DNA of 64,000 nucleotides from Streptomyces xanthophaeus (GTDB lineage Bacteria; Actinomycetota; Actinomycetes; Streptomycetales; Streptomycetaceae): NCBI RefSeq assembly GCF_030440515.1, contig NZ_CP076543.1, positions 6,921,001 to 6,985,000 of the forward strand, read 5' to 3'. Shown piece by piece: positions 40,780 to 48,002 of this stretch (position 1 is its first letter; each line of letters starts with the position of its first letter). The notes under the pieces were generated by a model. It saw only the letters and a program-made list of their open reading frames with translations, ran no database searches and was not told where the DNA came from. The position numbers and the translations under genes were made by a program.

Positions 40780-43095
40780 ATGTCTGAGACCTCCACGGGT
40801 GCGCCCGAAGACGTGAATGCCCCGCTCGACGATCCGCGGTGGACCGTGCAGTGGGCCGACGGCCCCGTACCGGACCAGCGGCGGCTGCGCCCCCTCGTCG
40901 GCCACAGCGGCCCGGTGCGGGCGGTGGCCACGGCGACCGTCGACGGCAGGCCGGTCGCGGTCTCCGGCAGCCGGGACAACACCGTGCGCGTCTGGGACCT
41001 CGCGACGGGCGAACAGCTCCACGAACCGGTCACCGGCCGCACCGACCCGGTGTCCTCGATGACGGCCGAGGTGCTCTCCGTGGCCACGGCGGTCGCCGAC
41101 GGCAGGCCCGTGGCCTTCAGCCTGCACGGCGACGACGCGGTCCTGGTGTGGGACCTGTCCACCGGCCGGGCGGCCGGGGAGTTCGTCGGGCTCGTGGAGA
41201 GCGCCGTCCTGGACGGGCGCCGGGTCCTCCTCACCCTCGGGGCCGACGGGACCCTGTACGTGGGGGACCTGCTCACCGGCCGCCGCGTCGCTGCCTTCCC
41301 GTCGGCGGCCGGCATCGCGATGCTGGACGGCCGCCGAGTCGTCCTCACCGTCGACGACACCGACGTGGACCGGACGGTGCGCGTGTGGGACCTGGGAACC
41401 GGCGGTCAGCTGGCCCGGTCGCTGGAGGTGGTGCGGACCGTCGCCCTCGACGGACGCGTGCTCGCCGTCACCGCCGGGGAGCCGGATCAGGAGGAGCAGC
41501 TGCTGTGGGACCTGGCCACCGGCGAGCCGGTGGAGACCCCCTCGGCCGCGGCGGCCCTGTCCGGCGGCGAGGACCGGCCCGGGGTGACGGCCCTGACGGT
41601 GGTGCACGGACGTGCCGTCGCCGTCGGACTCGACGGCGAGGAGCCGCGCTTCATCGGTCCCCTGGGCCTCGCCCGCCAGAACGGAGCCCTGGTACGGACC
41701 CGGGCGCGGGAGACCGCAGTACTGGACGGACGTACCGTCGCCCTCACCGCCGAAGCGGACGGCACCCTGCGCATCTGGGACCTGGCGGACGACCGGCCGC
41801 GCGTGAACGGCATGCGGGTGATCGATGCCGTCGGCGCGAGCGGCACGGCGCCTGCCTTCCCGCCCGGCCCGGAGCAGGAGGCGGACCTCTGGCGCCGGCT
41901 CTCCGGCCGTGGGACCGGCCCTTCCGCCGGCGGCGATCCGGTCCTGCTCACCGTGGAGCAGGACGACACGGTGGTGGTACGGGACCGCGCCACCGGAAAG
42001 CCCGTGGGCCCGCCGCTGACCGGCCACACCGGCAAGGTCTGGGACGTGGCCACCGCCGTCGTGGACGGGCGGCCCGTGGCCGTCACGGCGAGCGACGACC
42101 ACACGCTCCGGACCTGGGACCTCACCCACGCCCACGCCGATGCCGACGCCCGCGCCGACGGCGACGGTCCGGCCCGCGCCGGTCGCACCGGCCACACCGG
42201 AACGGTCTCGGCGATCACCACGGCCGTTCTCGACGGGAGCCCGGTGGTCGTCACGGCAGCCGCCGACCGCACCCTGCACCTCTGGGACCTGATCACCGGC
42301 GAGCCGGTCACGGCGCCCGTGACAGGCCTGGAGGGCGAGGTGACCGCCATGGTCGCGTCGGTGGTGGACGGCCGGCCGGTGGTCGTGACCGCGGGCGCCG
42401 GTGACACTCTGCACCTGCTGGATCCGGTGAGCGGGGAACACCTCGGCGAGCCCGTCACCAGCCACCACGGCCGGGTGCTGGCCCTGGCCGGCGCGACCCT
42501 GGACGGCCGGCCGGTCGTGGTCACGGCCGGCGCCGACCGCACCGCGGCGATCTGGGACCTCGCCACCCGCCGCCTCGTCGGCGAACCGCTCACCGGCCAC
42601 ACCAGCAGGGTGACCGCCGTCGCGACGGCGGAACTGGCGGGGCGGCCCGTCGCTGTCACCGGAAGCTGGGACAAGACCGTACGGCTGTGGGACCTCACCA
42701 CCGGCCGGCAGATCGGCGAACCCCTGACCGGCCACACCGACTGGGTGACATCGGTGGCCACCACGCTCGTCGACGGCAGGCCCGTCGCGGTCAGCAGGAG
42801 CCGGGACAAGACGGTGCGCCTGTGGGACCTGGCCACGATGCGGGAGACCGGCGAACCCCTGACCGGCCACACGGAGCCGAACGGGCCCATGGTCGTCACC
42901 GTCGGGGGCGCCCGCCCGGTGATGGCCATCGGCCAGGGCCAGGCCGTGCGGTTCTGGGACCTCGGCACGGGGCGGGAAGCGGGGACCGAGTACGCGCTGC
43001 CGCTCCCGGCGGCCGCGCTCGGGGCCGCGCCGGGCGGACGGCTCGTGGTCGCCTTCGGCCCGGAGGTCACGGTGCTGCGCCCGACGGCAGGTTGA
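40780..43095 (+). CDS. WD40 repeat protein
   Basis: The 771-residue protein is made almost entirely of about 14 WD40-type repeats, enough for two seven-blade propellers. The best are GHTGKVWDVATAVVDGRPVAVTASDD, whose core is DGRPVAVT, and VRLWDLTTGRQIGEPLTG; blades between about 120 and 360 are degenerate. The repeats carry an unusual DGRPV insertion in place of the common SPDG. No enzyme domain, signal peptide or membrane helix is seen, so it is a soluble scaffold. ATG 40780 is preferred because TAGCCT (40767-40772) seven bases upstream could be a leaderless -10; ATG 40750 is the alternative. Confidence 0.84.
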   Translation: MSETSTGAPEDVNAPLDDPRWTVQWADGPVPDQRRLRPLVGHSGPVRAVATATVDGRPVAVSGSRDNTVRVWDLATGEQLHEPVTGRTDPVSSMTAEVLSVATAVADGRPVAFSLHGDDAVLVWDLSTGRAAGEFVGLVESAVLDGRRVLLTLGADGTLYVGDLLTGRRVAAFPSAAGIAMLDGRRVVLTVDDTDVDRTVRVWDLGTGGQLARSLEVVRTVALDGRVLAVTAGEPDQEEQLLWDLATGEPVETPSAAAALSGGEDRPGVTALTVVHGRAVAVGLDGEEPRFIGPLGLARQNGALVRTRARETAVLDGRTVALTAEADGTLRIWDLADDRPRVNGMRVIDAVGASGTAPAFPPGPEQEADLWRRLSGRGTGPSAGGDPVLLTVEQDDTVVVRDRATGKPVGPPLTGHTGKVWDVATAVVDGRPVAVTASDDHTLRTWDLTHAHADADARADGDGPARAGRTGHTGTVSAITTAVLDGSPVVVTAAADRTLHLWDLITGEPVTAPVTGLEGEVTAMVASVVDGRPVVVTAGAGDTLHLLDPVSGEHLGEPVTSHHGRVLALAGATLDGRPVVVTAGADRTAAIWDLATRRLVGEPLTGHTSRVTAVATAELAGRPVAVTGSWDKTVRLWDLTTGRQIGEPLTGHTDWVTSVATTLVDGRPVAVSRSRDKTVRLWDLATMRETGEPLTGHTEPNGPMVVTVGGARPVMAIGQGQAVRFWDLGTGREAGTEYALPLPAAALGAAPGGRLVVAFGPEVTVLRPTAG

Positions 43096-43238
43096 CTCAA
43101 TCGGATCGCACCCCTCCGGTAGGTCGGGAGAATCTCAGCAGCAAGAGGCGGTGATCGGCCGTGCGGGCGGGGGTGAGTGAATTCGCCCCCGGCCTACGGC
43201 GGTTCACCGATCCCCCCAGTACCGTGAGAGGCACCACG

Positions 43239-43913
43239 ATGACCACACACCGCGTCAGGCGTTACGCGGCACGCGCGTTGACCATGGCGGTCGCGGCCTG
43301 CGCCGTCGCTGCGGCGACCACCCTTCCGGCATCCGCCGCCGACCAGCCGACCAGGCAGCAGCTCATGGCGGACTGCGCCTCGGGCGAAGGCAAGTGCACC
43401 TTCAACTCGCCCCAGCTCGGGGAGGCGTACCTGGGTGCGTTCCGCCAGGTGTCGAACTCGCTGTTCAACTGCAGTACGTCGGACGCCACCCAGTCGATGA
43501 CCTGGGACGACACGGTGGGCTCCACCGACTCGCTGGGCGTCTCCGTCACGGCGGGCGGCAAGATAGCGGGCATCGTCGACCTGAGCGTAACCGCGAGTTA
43601 CAGCCATAGTTGGTCGAGCAGCCATTCGGAGAGCAGCTCGCTCAACATGACGGTGAAGCCGGGCGAGGTCGGATGGATCTCGCGCGCCCAGGTGATGCAG
43701 AAGGTCTCCGGTACCTGGCAGACCCACTACGACAGCCCTAAGTGGAGCCACTACTACTGGTTCTTCCAGGACACGATCACCAGCCCGGCCAAGAACGGCA
43801 CGGACGGCAAGAGCAACGCGGTGGTGGTCAAGAGCCGCAAGATGACGGCCGCGGAGAAGCGCTCCTGCACTGCTGAGGGCCACCAGGGCCACACATTCGT
43901 ACAGTCCCGCTGA
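43239..43913 (+). CDS. Secreted protein, aerolysin/ETX-MTX2-like beta-rich
   Basis: The 224-residue protein has a signal peptide (MTTHRVRRYAARALTMAVAA, cleavage after PASA near residue 33). The mature part contains alternating Ser/Thr stretches: VTASYSHSWSSSHSESSS, then NMTVKPGEVGWISRAQV. This pattern resembles the insertion-hairpin region of aerolysin-type ETX/MTX2 proteins. Two Cys pairs (residues near 46/53 and 75, 216) could form disulfides. The assignment to a pore-forming fold is by pattern only. It has its own 15-bp terminator hairpin directly after the stop. The start ATG 43239 leads straight into the signal peptide. Confidence 0.75.
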   Translation: MTTHRVRRYAARALTMAVAACAVAAATTLPASAADQPTRQQLMADCASGEGKCTFNSPQLGEAYLGAFRQVSNSLFNCSTSDATQSMTWDDTVGSTDSLGVSVTAGGKIAGIVDLSVTASYSHSWSSSHSESSSLNMTVKPGEVGWISRAQVMQKVSGTWQTHYDSPKWSHYYWFFQDTITSPAKNGTDGKSNAVVVKSRKMTAAEKRSCTAEGHQGHTFVQSR

Positions 43914-43918
43914 ACGAC

Positions 43919-43953
43919 CCCGGCCCCGCCCCGCTCCCCGGGGCGGGGCCGGG
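43919..43953 (+). terminator. Strong terminator hairpin of the secreted protein gene
   Basis: Arms 43919-43933 and 43939-43953 form a perfect 15-bp GC-rich stem around five bases, beginning six bases after the stop codon. No T-tract follows, which is common in Streptomyces terminators. Confidence 0.75.
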
Positions 43954-44388
43954 ACGGCAAGGGCCGCACCCGGTTCGGGGGCGGCCCTCCGCCGTCCGGT
44001 ACGAGCCCTGACGACGACAGAGTCCGTCGCTCTGTAGCTGCGGCTGACCTGCGGCGCCCCCGGCCGCCCCCGGCCGCCCCCGCCCTCGGGCTCGCCCAGG
44101 CCGTGAACAACCCGGCCCGCGTCCGCGCCCTGGAGGACCGGCTGCGGTCACCGACTCCGCCGCCCCGCTGAGGGGGCTTTTAGCCGACGTTCATGAGGGT
44201 GTCAAGTCCCGAGTTTCCGGAACATGACCCGGATGTGGCCCCCGGGGCTTACTTGTGGTGCGGGCCTCACCGGAAACAAAACGAGGCAGACGAAAGAAAC
44301 GGAATACCTCTTCTTTTGTCGACATCACCGCAGCGTCCCGGAAATCCGGGCACGTCAAATACCCCTCTTGAAACTGTAGGAGAAAGTC
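43954..44388. other. Long intergenic region before the glycine-rich genes
   Basis: No convincing gene is present in these 435 bases. The first half is very GC-rich and holds a small open stretch ending at the TGA at 44169-44171 (AQAVNNPARVRALEDRLR) that may be a relic of a coding sequence. The second half, from about 44190, is much richer in A and T and should hold the promoter of the glycine-rich gene, ending in TAGGAGAAAG just before its ATG. I could not identify -35 and -10 elements with confidence. Confidence 0.5.
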
Positions 44389-44991
44389 ATGAACCGCAAG
44401 ATGCACACCAGCAACGTTGTCCGTCCCACCCGTCGCGGTTTCCGCGTCGCCACTCTGGTCGCCGCGGCCGCTGTGGTCACAGGAGGAGTTGTGCTTCCGG
44501 CGTCCATGGCCTCGGCCGCTCCGGTGGCCACCCACGTCGCTACGGCCCTCCCGAACGGTGGGGGCGCCGGAGGTGACGGTGGCAAGGGCGGTACCGGCGG
44601 TCTCGTCGGTGGCGCCGGTGGTGCCGGTGGCTCCGGTGGCGGCAGTGTCCTGGGCACCGGCGGCAAGGGCGGTAACGGCGGTACCGGTGGAGACGGCTTC
44701 CTGCTCGGCGGCGCCGGCGGCGGTGGCGGCGGTGGCGGCGAAGGCCGCATCGGTGGCGCCGGTGGTAACGGTGGCGACGGCGGCTTCGGCGTCCTCCAGG
44801 GCGGCAACGCCGGTGGCGGCGGCGGGGGCGGCGACGGCTTCCTCAAGGGCGGCAAGGGCGGCAACGGCGGCAACGGCGGCTTCAGCTTCTTCAACGGAGG
44901 CAACGGCGGCAAGGCCGGAGACGGCGGCCTCGGTGGCCTGATCGGTGGCGCCGGCGGCAACGGCGGCGCCGGTGGCGGCAGCCTCTTCTGA
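44389..44991 (+). CDS. Glycine-rich secreted protein (PGRS-like), 1
   Basis: The 200-residue protein has a signal peptide (basic start MNRKMHTSNVVRPTRRGFR, hydrophobic core, cleavage near ASMASAA). The mature protein of about 150 residues is over half glycine in GGx/GGA-GGN units such as GGKGGNGGTGGDGF and GGAGGNGGAGGG. The pattern resembles PE_PGRS and collagen-like glycine-rich proteins; such chains form polyglycine-II or beta-roll structures. There is no cell-wall anchor motif. AGGAGAAAG precedes the ATG and a UUCG-looped terminator follows. It is the first of three unrelated-by-sequence but similar-in-design genes in a row. The function is unknown; a surface or extracellular structural role is inferred. 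Confidence 0.82.
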   Translation: MNRKMHTSNVVRPTRRGFRVATLVAAAAVVTGGVVLPASMASAAPVATHVATALPNGGGAGGDGGKGGTGGLVGGAGGAGGSGGGSVLGTGGKGGNGGTGGDGFLLGGAGGGGGGGGEGRIGGAGGNGGDGGFGVLQGGNAGGGGGGGDGFLKGGKGGNGGNGGFSFFNGGNGGKAGDGGLGGLIGGAGGNGGAGGGSLF

Positions 44992-45018
44992 CCGCACACC
45001 GCAGTACCCGGCTCAACA

Positions 45019-45044
45019 GGGTGGAGGCCTTCGGGCCTCCACCC
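45019..45044 (+). terminator. Terminator with TTCG tetraloop
   Basis: GGGTGGAGGCC (45019-45029) and GGCCTCCACCC (45034-45044) form an 11-bp stem closed by a TTCG tetraloop. It lies 27 bases after the stop of the first glycine-rich gene. Confidence 0.75.
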
Positions 45045-45101
45045 CCCACCTCCCACAGCTCCACCCCCTCGTCGGTATGTGCCGAAACGGAGAAACCCCT
45101 C

Positions 45102-45575
45102 ATGTTCACGAAGTCCTGGCAGCGTCCGATCATCCTGGTCACGGCCTCTCTGGCCCTCGTCACCGGTACGGCGTGCGCCGCGCAGGCGTCGCAGTCCCAC
45201 ACCCCCACGAACATCAGCGCCTCGGCCCCGGCCGACAAGCCCGAACACTGCGTCGGATTCGGCGCCGGCGGCAAGGGCGGAGAGGGCGGCAAGGGCGGCC
45301 GGGGCGGCGAGCCCGGTCAGCCGGGTGAGCCCGGTCAGCCCGGCGGGGTCGGCTGCTTCACGTTCAAGGACCTGCCCGACAAGCCGAAGGCTGATCTGAC
45401 GGTGGTCGACAAGGTGCGCATCGTGCTCATCGTGCTGGCGGCCGACGACCCGGACGAGACCACGAAGAAGATCGCCGAGAAGTACAAGATCTCGGACGAG
45501 CAGATCGACACCTGGAAGAAGTACTACGTCGACGGCGACTGGTTCGCCCTGATGGCGGACGACGTCAGCTCATGA
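45102..45575 (+). CDS. Secreted glycine/collagen-like protein, 2
   Basis: The 157-residue protein has a signal peptide (MFTKSWQRPIILVTASLALV, cleavage near AQAS, with one Cys in the h-region). A short Gly-rich part (GAGGKGGEGGKGGRGG) is followed by a collagen-like Gly-x-Pro run (GEPGQPGEPGQPGG) bounded by two Cys. The C-terminal helical region of about 75 residues is charged: VDKVRIVLIVLAADDPDE, KKIAEKYKISDEQIDTWKKY, and then YVDGDWFALMADD. The helical region recalls HTH-like packing, but an exported protein would not bind DNA, so it is probably an interaction domain. GGAG lies nine bases before the ATG at 45102. A 17-bp terminator hairpin starts five bases after its stop. Confidence 0.8.
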   Translation: MFTKSWQRPIILVTASLALVTGTACAAQASQSHTPTNISASAPADKPEHCVGFGAGGKGGEGGKGGRGGEPGQPGEPGQPGGVGCFTFKDLPDKPKADLTVVDKVRIVLIVLAADDPDETTKKIAEKYKISDEQIDTWKKYYVDGDWFALMADDVSS

Positions 45576-45579
45576 GGCC

Positions 45580-45614
45580 CCGGCGTCCCGGCCCGCAGCG
45601 GGCCGGGACGCCGG
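45580..45614 (+). terminator. Terminator hairpin, 17-bp perfect stem
   Basis: Arms 45580-45596 and 45598-45614 are perfectly complementary around one base (in practice a small loop within GCCCGCAGCGGGC). It starts five bases after the stop of the second glycine-rich gene. Confidence 0.75.
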
Positions 45615-45745
45615 CGAAACCTCGGGGAACGAACGGCCGGACATGAATCGGCCCATTCGCCGGGAACGCGGGAAAGCGGTAAATCCGGAAAGCGGAACAC
45701 CGTAACCGCGTCACGGAAAGCAATTTCCAGGAAAGGGAGAGTTCC

Positions 45746-46309
45746 ATGCGTACGCGATCCACGAAGTTTCGGCTCGGCCTCATCATTTCGGCGACCCTGA
45801 TCGGCGCGGGTGCGATGGCACCGGTCGCCACGGCGGCCCCGGCGCCGTCCGCCCAGACGGTCTCCGCGTTCGGCAGCGGCGACGCGCGTCCGGGAGGCGG
45901 CCGGTTCGACGGCCGCGCGGTGCTCGGCGGAGTCAAGGTGGACAAGGGCAGCGTCCGGGTCGGCGACCGGGTCTGTGCGGGCAACTGCGAAGGATCGGTG
46001 AACGGCACCAAGGGCGGCAAGGGCGGGATCTGCGCCGGGCTGTGCAACGGAAGTGCCAACGGCGGCAACGGCACCACTGGCGTGCCGGGCGGCAACGGTA
46101 CGAACGGCGGCAAGGGCGGAATCTGCGCCGGGACCTGCAACGGCAGCGCCAACGGAGGCAACGGCGGCAACGGCGGGGTCGCGCTGCCCGGCGGTGACGG
46201 CGGCAAGGGCGGTAACGGCGGGGACGGCGGCCTCTGCATCGGCTTCGGCTGCGGGACCACCGGTGGCTTCGGCGGTAACGGCGGCGCCGGCGGCAGCGAC
46301 GACGACTGA
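45746..46309 (+). CDS. Glycine-rich secreted protein, 3
   Basis: The 187-residue protein has a signal peptide (MRTRSTKFRLGLIISATLIG, cleavage near ATAA). The mature chain is Gly/Asn rich and includes a duplicated unit: GGKGGICAGLCNGSANGGNG and GGKGGICAGTCNGSANGGNG. Cys pairs occur as CAGNC, CAGLC, CAGTC and one more CIGFGC, all spaced by three or four residues, suggesting disulfide-knotted loops within a polyglycine chain. It ends with an acidic SDDD tail. GGGAGA precedes the ATG at 45746. A terminator with TTCG loop follows the stop. No homologous function is recognised. Confidence 0.82.
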   Translation: MRTRSTKFRLGLIISATLIGAGAMAPVATAAPAPSAQTVSAFGSGDARPGGGRFDGRAVLGGVKVDKGSVRVGDRVCAGNCEGSVNGTKGGKGGICAGLCNGSANGGNGTTGVPGGNGTNGGKGGICAGTCNGSANGGNGGNGGVALPGGDGGKGGNGGDGGLCIGFGCGTTGGFGGNGGAGGSDDD

Positions 46310-46327
46310 CCGCCATGGATCGCGGCG

Positions 46328-46371
46328 CGCACCGTGGCCGGTTCCCTTCGGGGACCGGCCACGGTGCGTTT
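46328..46371 (+). terminator. Terminator with TTCG loop and short T-tract
   Basis: A stem of about 17 pairs with one bulged T (CGCACCGTGGCCGG pairing with CCGGCCACGGTGCG) is closed by CCC-TTCG-GGG and followed by TTT at 46369-46371. It lies 18 bases after the stop of the third glycine-rich gene. Confidence 0.75.
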
Positions 46372-46433
46372 CCGTGTGCGCGCCCGTCCCGCCCGTGCCG
46401 CTCGACGGGGCGGCGCGAGGAGGGGCCGCTCGA

Positions 46434-46439
46434 TAGACT
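46434..46439 (+). promoter_or_regulatory. Candidate -10 for leaderless leader ORF and kinase
   Basis: TAGACT fits TAnnnT and ends seven bases before the ATG at 46447, so transcription should begin at or next to that codon. No -35 is evident. Confidence 0.42.
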
Positions 46440-46446
46440 TCCAGGT

Positions 46447-46509
46447 ATGGAAGAGCGGCCTGCCGCGTCCGGCGGCGTCACCCGGCCGGGTGAGGGGGGC
46501 GTCCGATGA
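46447..46509 (+). CDS. Leader mini-ORF coupled to the Ser/Thr kinase
   Basis: The ATG at 46447 opens a 20-residue frame (MEERPAASGGVTRPGEGGVR) whose TGA at 46507-46509 overlaps the kinase ATG at 46506 (ATGA). A -10-like TAGACT lies just upstream, so it may be the first codon set of a leaderless mRNA. GAGGGGGG inside it serves as the ribosome-binding site of the kinase. It could be a true leader peptide, or simply a frame that delivers ribosomes to the kinase start. Confidence 0.4.
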   Translation: MEERPAASGGVTRPGEGGVR

Positions 46510-47525
46510 GCGAGGTGTCCAACCTCAGCGTGTACGCGGGCCGCGCCTCGGGCCTCATCGGCAAGCAGATCGCGGGCTACCGGGTGGAGCGCATGATCGG
46601 CCGCGGTGGCATGGCCGTCGTCTACTGCGCGAAGGACCTGCGGCTGGACCGTACGGTCGCACTCAAGCTGATCGCCCCCGAACGCGCCCGCGACGAGACC
46701 TTCCGGCGCCGCTTCACACACGAATCGCGGGTGGCCGCGTCGATCGACCACCCGCACATCGTGCCCATCTTCGAAGCCGGTGAGACCGACGGCGTCCTCT
46801 ACATCGCCATGCGCTACGTCTCCGGCCTGGACCTGCGCGCGCTGCTGGACCGCGAGGGCCCGCTGCCCGTGGCGACCGCCCTGCGCATCGCCGCCCAGGT
46901 GGCATCGGCGCTCGACGCGGCCCATGACCACGATCTCGTGCACCGGGACGTCAAGCCCGGCAACATCCTGGTCGCCGCGGGCACCGACAGCGAGCACCCC
47001 GAGCACATCTACCTCACGGACTTCGGGCTGACGAAGAAGGCGCTGGCGCTGACCGGGTTCACCACGGACGGAGAGTTCGTCGGCACGCTCGACTACATGG
47101 CGCCGGAACAGATCTCCGGCAGGCCGGTGGACGGCAGGTGCGATCTCTACAGCCTGGCGTGCGTCGTCTACGAAACCCTCGCCGGCGGGCCGCCGTTCCA
47201 GCGCGAGGAGGACGCGGCGCTGCTGTGGGCGCACCAGTACGACCCCCCGCCCCCACTGACGGAACGGCGGCCGGGAATCGCTCCCGCCGCCGCCGACGTA
47301 CTGACCAAGGCTCTGTCGAAGCTCCCCGAGGACCGTTACGGGTCCTGCCTCGAATTCGTGGCCGCCCTGCGCGTCGCCACGGGAGGCGGCACCGGCCGTC
47401 AGGCCGATCCGCCGGCGCGGGAGGATTCCCGTCCCCCCGGGGTCCCGGGGGACTCCGCGCCCCCGCGGGAGCCCCCGGTCTGGGCCCGGCCGGTCTTCTA
47501 CGGCCTGCCCGGTGGCGGCCTGTAG
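46506..47525 (+). CDS. Soluble Ser/Thr protein kinase (Hanks type)
   Basis: The 339-residue protein contains a complete kinase domain (about 20-290): P-loop MIGRGGMAVVY, Lys in TVALKLIAPE, catalytic loop DLVHRDVKPGNIL, DFG in YLTDFGLTKKA, the TxxY-like activation segment FVGTLDYMAPEQ, and YSLACVVYETLAG. The C-terminal 50 residues are Pro-rich without a membrane helix or sensor domain, so unlike PknB it is cytoplasmic. ATG 46506 has GAGGGGGG eight bases upstream. It follows the three glycine-rich secreted genes but is separated by a terminator. Substrates are unknown. Confidence 0.9.
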   Translation: MSEVSNLSVYAGRASGLIGKQIAGYRVERMIGRGGMAVVYCAKDLRLDRTVALKLIAPERARDETFRRRFTHESRVAASIDHPHIVPIFEAGETDGVLYIAMRYVSGLDLRALLDREGPLPVATALRIAAQVASALDAAHDHDLVHRDVKPGNILVAAGTDSEHPEHIYLTDFGLTKKALALTGFTTDGEFVGTLDYMAPEQISGRPVDGRCDLYSLACVVYETLAGGPPFQREEDAALLWAHQYDPPPPLTERRPGIAPAAADVLTKALSKLPEDRYGSCLEFVAALRVATGGGTGRQADPPAREDSRPPGVPGDSAPPREPPVWARPVFYGLPGGGL

Positions 47526-47582
47526 GCCGCCTCGCCCGTCACGGGCGTTTCCGCGTTCCTTCGTACATCGTTCCTGCGGCTG

Positions 47583-47813
47583 TCACAGCCCCATCGAGAT
47601 GGCCAGGCGGGTCATCTCGGCCGTGGTGCTGATGTTCAGCTTGGCGCGGATGCGGCGCAGGTAGGCGTCGACCGTGTGCTTGGAGAGCCCCATCTGGCGG
47701 GCCGTCTGCAGGTAGGTGCAGCCTGCGGCGATGTGTCGCAGTGCCTCCTGCTCGCGCGGGGCGAGGGTGGGGGCGGTGGCTTCGGTCTGCGGGGCGACGA
47801 GGGTGAGGCTCAT
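47583..47813 (-). CDS. Stand-alone LuxR-type HTH protein
   Basis: The 76-residue protein from ATG 47813 is little more than a LuxR/GerE HTH: LAPREQEALRHIAAGCTYLQ, then TARQMGLSKHTVDAYLRRIR, AKLNISTTAEMTRLAISMG. GGAGGA at 47821-47826 is well placed for this ATG; a longer frame to 47927 has low-complexity extra residues and is less likely. It has no receiver or ligand domain, so its activity is set by its expression, by partners or by dimerisation. A 190-bp gap separates it from the phosphatase gene. Similar short orphan regulators occur in Streptomyces. Confidence 0.82.
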   Translation of the reverse strand: MSLTLVAPQTEATAPTLAPREQEALRHIAAGCTYLQTARQMGLSKHTVDAYLRRIRAKLNISTTAEMTRLAISMGL

Positions 47814-48002
47814 GATTTCCTCCGACGGATCGGCCTGGTCATCACTGCTCACGTCCTCGGAAGCAGGGGACGTATACCGGAATGTCGGTGTTTGTCCCTG
47901 ATAAAGAGCTTGTCGGCGGGACTTCATAGAGGTGTCCGTCGACTGTCACAGGCGCGTCACAGGGAACATTTCCGTGCATACCGCCCGGCCTCGTGCGCGT
48001 CC

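Noticed and set aside
40780..43095. Repeats in the WD40 gene as a possible CRISPR-like or satellite array
   Set aside because: They are in-frame protein repeats with diverged DNA and no constant spacer length.
44080..44171. Coding remnant AQAVNNPARVRALEDRLR ending in TGA
   Set aside because: Too short and without a start, ribosome-binding site or recognisable family; mentioned only as intergenic content.
44355..45248. Long proline-rich minus-strand frame opposite the glycine-rich genes
   Set aside because: Reverse complement of GGC-type glycine codons gives proline/leucine repeats automatically. The plus-strand frames have signal peptides, ribosome-binding sites and terminators.
47526..47582. 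Short stem CGCCCGT/ACGGGCG followed by TTT after the Ser/Thr kinase
   Set aside because: Only seven pairs with almost no loop; possible terminator but too weak to list.
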